Of a DNA stretch of 64,000 nucleotides, positions 61,579 to 64,000 are shown one piece after another. Numbering within the stretch: position 1 is the stretch's first letter; each line of letters begins with the position of its first letter. A program made the translations under genes and the position numbers. Location: positions 2,728,001 through 2,792,000 of the forward strand of contig NZ_CP082249.1 in NCBI RefSeq assembly GCF_019879105.1, given 5' to 3'. Source of the DNA: Natrinema sp. SYSU A 869. GTDB taxonomy: Archaea > Halobacteriota > Halobacteria > Halobacteriales > Natrialbaceae. Under the pieces are notes generated by a model. The model worked only from the letters and a program-made list of their open reading frames with translations. It was not told the DNA's origin and searched no databases.

Positions 61579-61764
61579 TTGCATGCCGTCGCGGGTCGCG
61601 GTCACGCGAACTGGTCACGAGTCACGACTCGATTCCCGCTCGTGTGAACGCTTGACTGAGTAAACGGGACGAAACCGTAGCGGCTCTTTCGGTCTCCGGT
61701 ACTGAATAACCAATAGGGAGTGAGACAAGGAAGTCGATTGCCTTGGCACTCGAACGCGCTACTA

Positions 61765-62964
61765 TTACCGGATATCGAAGTGTTGATCGGAGGCAGTAGT
61801 CTCTGGAAGTGACGTGCGCGATGCTCGTCGTCGGCGGGCTCGTCGAAAAACTGCGTCCGGAAGCGTTCCGACCGCGAGATTTCGTATTCGAGCCCCGACC
61901 CGTGATTGGATCGTAATCAGGGCTCCGAGCCGGTGTGACTCGGCTCGAATCCGATCGGCTCTGCGTTTTCGCTTGGCCTCGAATATCTCGAAGGCCGCCG
62001 TCGACTCTCCGCACGTGGTGATTTCGTGGGCCAGCGTGAGCGCATCTTCGATAGCCTGTGCCGCACCTTGCCCAGCAAACGGCAACATTCCGTGGGCCGC
62101 ATCGCCGGCGACGACGACTGACCCGCGATGCCACTGTTCAAGTGGCGGGACGTCCGCCAAACCAGTACTGAGCACAGTCTCGGTATCAAGTGACTCGACG
62201 ACAGAGGGAACCGGAGCGGGAAACTCCGAAAACAGTCCGATCAGCATTGCTTTCGTCGGCCGTGAGTCGGTTCGTCCCTCAGCGGTGGACTCCGGCGCTG
62301 TAGTGAACCAGTAGAACCGATCGGCGTCGGTTGGCGCACCGCCGGTGTAGGTCCCCTCGCCCCACACCTCGAGCCCCCGAGTTCGGTACTGCTCAGGTAG
62401 ATCTACCGTAGCGATGGCTCGATAGACGATACTGTCCAGCGCTCGCGGTTCGACGTTCGGTGCGACGGCGTCCCGGACGACAGAGTTGATTCCGTCCGTG
62501 CCGATGAGGATGTCGGGCTCGATTTGCGTGCCGTCGGTAAATCGGACGGCCGGCGTTTCCGTGTCAGTCACCGCTTCGCACGTCATTCCGATTCTGACTT
62601 CGGCGTCCAGTTCGTCAAGGAGTATCCGCTGCAGTTCGGCGCGGTGTATCGCCATGAAGCCGTAGCCGAAGTCGGCCCGTTCGACTCGGTCCAGATCGAA
62701 TCGCGTCAGCACTCGTCCGCTTGCGGACCGAATCAAATTGTCTTCGAGGGGAACTCCCGCCTCTCGGACGCGATCGACGATTCCGAGGCGGTCCAAAACG
62801 AGTAACGCGTTCGTCTGTAGCAGGATTCCGGCGCCGATGGGTCGGTACTCGGACGCAGCCTCATATACGGTCGGGGTCCAGCCCCGCCGTTCGAGCGCGA
62901 GTGCCGTGGTTAGTCCACAGATCCCGCCTCCGATGATAGCGACGTCACGTCTCTCTGGAGTCAT
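61765..62964 (-). CDS. FAD-dependent monooxygenase (aromatic hydroxylase type)
   Basis: 399 residues from ATG 62964. A-I-I-G-G-G-I-C-G-L-T-T-A is the N-terminal FAD motif; D-I-L-I-G-T-D-G-I-N-S-V-V-R is the DG motif; V-V-A-G-D-A-A-H-G-M-L-P-F-A-G-Q-G-A-A-Q-A-I-E-D-A is the GD motif. This is a group A flavin hydroxylase (salicylate/kynurenine hydroxylase-like); substrate unknown. A longer frame to 63060 adds residues that do not look like the family. Divergent from an HTH_10 regulator with 165 bp between starts, which suggests local control. Confidence 0.9.
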   Translation of the reverse strand: MTPERRDVAIIGGGICGLTTALALERRGWTPTVYEAASEYRPIGAGILLQTNALLVLDRLGIVDRVREAGVPLEDNLIRSASGRVLTRFDLDRVERADFGYGFMAIHRAELQRILLDELDAEVRIGMTCEAVTDTETPAVRFTDGTQIEPDILIGTDGINSVVRDAVAPNVEPRALDSIVYRAIATVDLPEQYRTRGLEVWGEGTYTGGAPTDADRFYWFTTAPESTAEGRTDSRPTKAMLIGLFSEFPAPVPSVVESLDTETVLSTGLADVPPLEQWHRGSVVVAGDAAHGMLPFAGQGAAQAIEDALTLAHEITTCGESTAAFEIFEAKRKRRADRIRAESHRLGALITIQSRVGARIRNLAVGTLPDAVFRRARRRRASRTSLPETTASDQHFDIR

Positions 62965-63097
62965 CAGCGTTTTTGGCACGAACTGATGGTCATCTCGTCG
63001 CTGCGGGAGCGTTCGCGGCGTCTGATGGTTCGGTTCCGTTCCATATCTATCGATTAACACCGAGCCGTGAAATTTCAGCTGCCGATTATCTACGCTG

Positions 63098-63106
63098 CTT
63101 TAAACC
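63098..63106 (+). promoter_or_regulatory. TATA-like box of the HTH_10 gene
   Basis: CTTTAAACC, 24-32 bases before the ATG at 63130. Confidence 0.45.
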
Positions 63107-63129
63107 GCGCCAGATATCTTCCCATACGT

Positions 63130-63786
63130 ATGCGATATCTCACGGTTCTCATTCACCCGGCCGAGGGCGGTGCGTTCCATCCGCTCGGGGAGAAACTCAC
63201 GAAAGAGTCAGGGATCGAGCGGGAAGCGATTCACCACGTCGAACACCTCGCCGACGACACGGTGCTGTTGTTCGCCGAGGGGAGCGGAGACCGGGACCGA
63301 TACGAGGAGATAATGCGGGACTCGCCGTACGTCGTCGACTATCTCGTTTCCGGGGCGGACCGGTGGATGGCTGTAAATCAGTTCGAACCGACGGACGCAA
63401 CTCGGCGCCTGCTGGAACGTCAACGCGAGTCGAACGTCGTCATCGAGACGCCAATCTACTTCACCGCCGATGGTTCGCTACGGATAACGTATCTGGGAAG
63501 CGACGCTGCCTTTCGGGAGTTGTTCCGCGACTCCGTCGAGGAGACGACTGTCACGTTCGATGTCGTCGAAACGGGCGACTACGAACCGGACGAAGCGACG
63601 CTCACGAGACTGTTGACGACGCGCCAGCAGGAAGTGCTCGAAGTAGCGGTCGAGATAGGGTACTACAGTGCGTCTCGGCAATCCACGCTCGACGATGTGG
63701 CAGACGTTGTCGGAATTGCGCCGACGACCGTGGGCGAGCACCTCCGAAAAGTGGAGGAGCGCGTGTTCGGTGCTCTCGTTCGTTGA
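63130..63786 (+). CDS. HTH_10 (bacterio-opsin activator type) regulator
   Basis: 218 residues from ATG 63130. The C-terminal HTH_10 domain reads L-T-T-R-Q-Q-E-V-L-E-V-A-V-E-I-G-Y-Y, D-V-A-D-V-V-G-I-A-P-T-T-V-G-E-H-L-R-K-V-E. The N-terminal region (M-R-Y-L-T-V-L-I-H-P-A-E-G-G-A-F-H-P) is of the type seen in sensor-like members. Divergent from the FAD monooxygenase, so a likely regulator of it. 63787-64000 holds no gene that I recognise. Confidence 0.88.
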   Translation: MRYLTVLIHPAEGGAFHPLGEKLTKESGIEREAIHHVEHLADDTVLLFAEGSGDRDRYEEIMRDSPYVVDYLVSGADRWMAVNQFEPTDATRRLLERQRESNVVIETPIYFTADGSLRITYLGSDAAFRELFRDSVEETTVTFDVVETGDYEPDEATLTRLLTTRQQEVLEVAVEIGYYSASRQSTLDDVADVVGIAPTTVGEHLRKVEERVFGALVR

Positions 63787-64000
63787 TTTTCACGTGTGTA
63801 CGAACGTCGCTTGTGAAATCGCATTCCCGGTAATAGTTGGGCCTCAGCGCTCATACTGCGCGAAACTACGGTTGGTTGCTACGATTCTGGCGGATCGTCA
63901 CAGGGCTGGCTGATCACCACATCTGTGGTGCATCGGCAATGAGTCGGTCTATCGAACATCTGACGCAAGGCTTGGCCGCCCTATGTAATAGGTGATGGTC

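Noticed and set aside
1-64000. tRNA or rRNA genes
   Set aside because: I found no cloverleaf or conserved rRNA segment by eye; a tRNAscan-SE run would be decisive and should return none if this is right.

Overview
The window is haloarchaeal chromosome. The evidence is a high G+C content, strongly acidic predicted proteins, and a set of archaeal information-processing and housekeeping genes: a proteasome-activating nucleotidase with an HbYX tail, ABCE1/RLI, TruA, a PIN-ATPase-KH protein, archaemetzincin, UPF0146 and EMC6-like proteins. Twin-arginine lipoproteins, HTH_10 (bacterio-opsin-activator type) regulators and archaeal TATA-like boxes 22-32 bases before start codons (leaderless transcripts) also fit. 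A Natrialbaceae-like genus is my guess only; no 16S or tRNA gene is visible.

Layout. 1-13.6 kb: tail of a PQQ-repeat protein, PAN ATPase, three metallopeptidases (M3, M28, M32), TruA, an SDR, an M20 deacylase/peptidase with a frameshift, and the PIN/ATPase/KH protein. 13.7-19.3 kb: Tat lipoprotein (frameshifted), NadE, a winged-helix regulator, acyl-CoA synthetase. 19.4-29.4 kb: a secretion/surface-fibre locus with a DUF5305-type membrane protein, a SipW-like signal peptidase I, a CARDB-like membrane protein, two DUF1102/TasA-like secreted proteins, a giant type-IV-pilin-like protein and a membrane-bound winged-helix regulator. 29.5-37.7 kb: EMC6-like protein and RLI, archaemetzincin, UPF0146, M50-like protein, HAD phosphatase, response regulator, Rieske protein, acidic small protein, GNAT. 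37.9-47.9 kb: SLC13 permease, HTH_10 regulator and a peptide ABC transporter operon whose binding protein looks circularly permuted, then a CNNM-CBS protein. 47.9-64 kb: UspA, ZIP-like and Na/Ca exchanger proteins, AIM24, an archaemetzincin-like pseudoenzyme with membrane segments, LemA/GIDE pair, LEA-2 protein, FMN-binding protein, FAD dehydrogenase, methyltransferase, a repeat-rich membrane stalk protein, a lipoprotein, and a divergent FAD monooxygenase/HTH_10 pair.

Two things cut across the window. First, seven reading frames (M20 peptidase, Tat lipoprotein, DUF5305 protein, RLI, an acyl-CoA synthetase tail, peptide-binding protein, Na/Ca exchanger) are each broken in a way that one extra G or C in a run of two to four identical bases would repair. 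Because RLI is essential in archaea, consensus base errors are the likeliest cause. Second, four unrelated genes carry an in-frame insertion built on a perfect 8-9 bp palindrome with a 3-base loop, in part followed by shared sequence; this looks like a small dispersed palindromic element that tolerates translation.

Three C-terminal gene stubs (acyl-CoA synthetase, GMC oxidoreductase, carotenoid/retinol-type oxidoreductase) show local gene decay. No rRNA, tRNA, CRISPR array, transposase or prophage genes were recognised.
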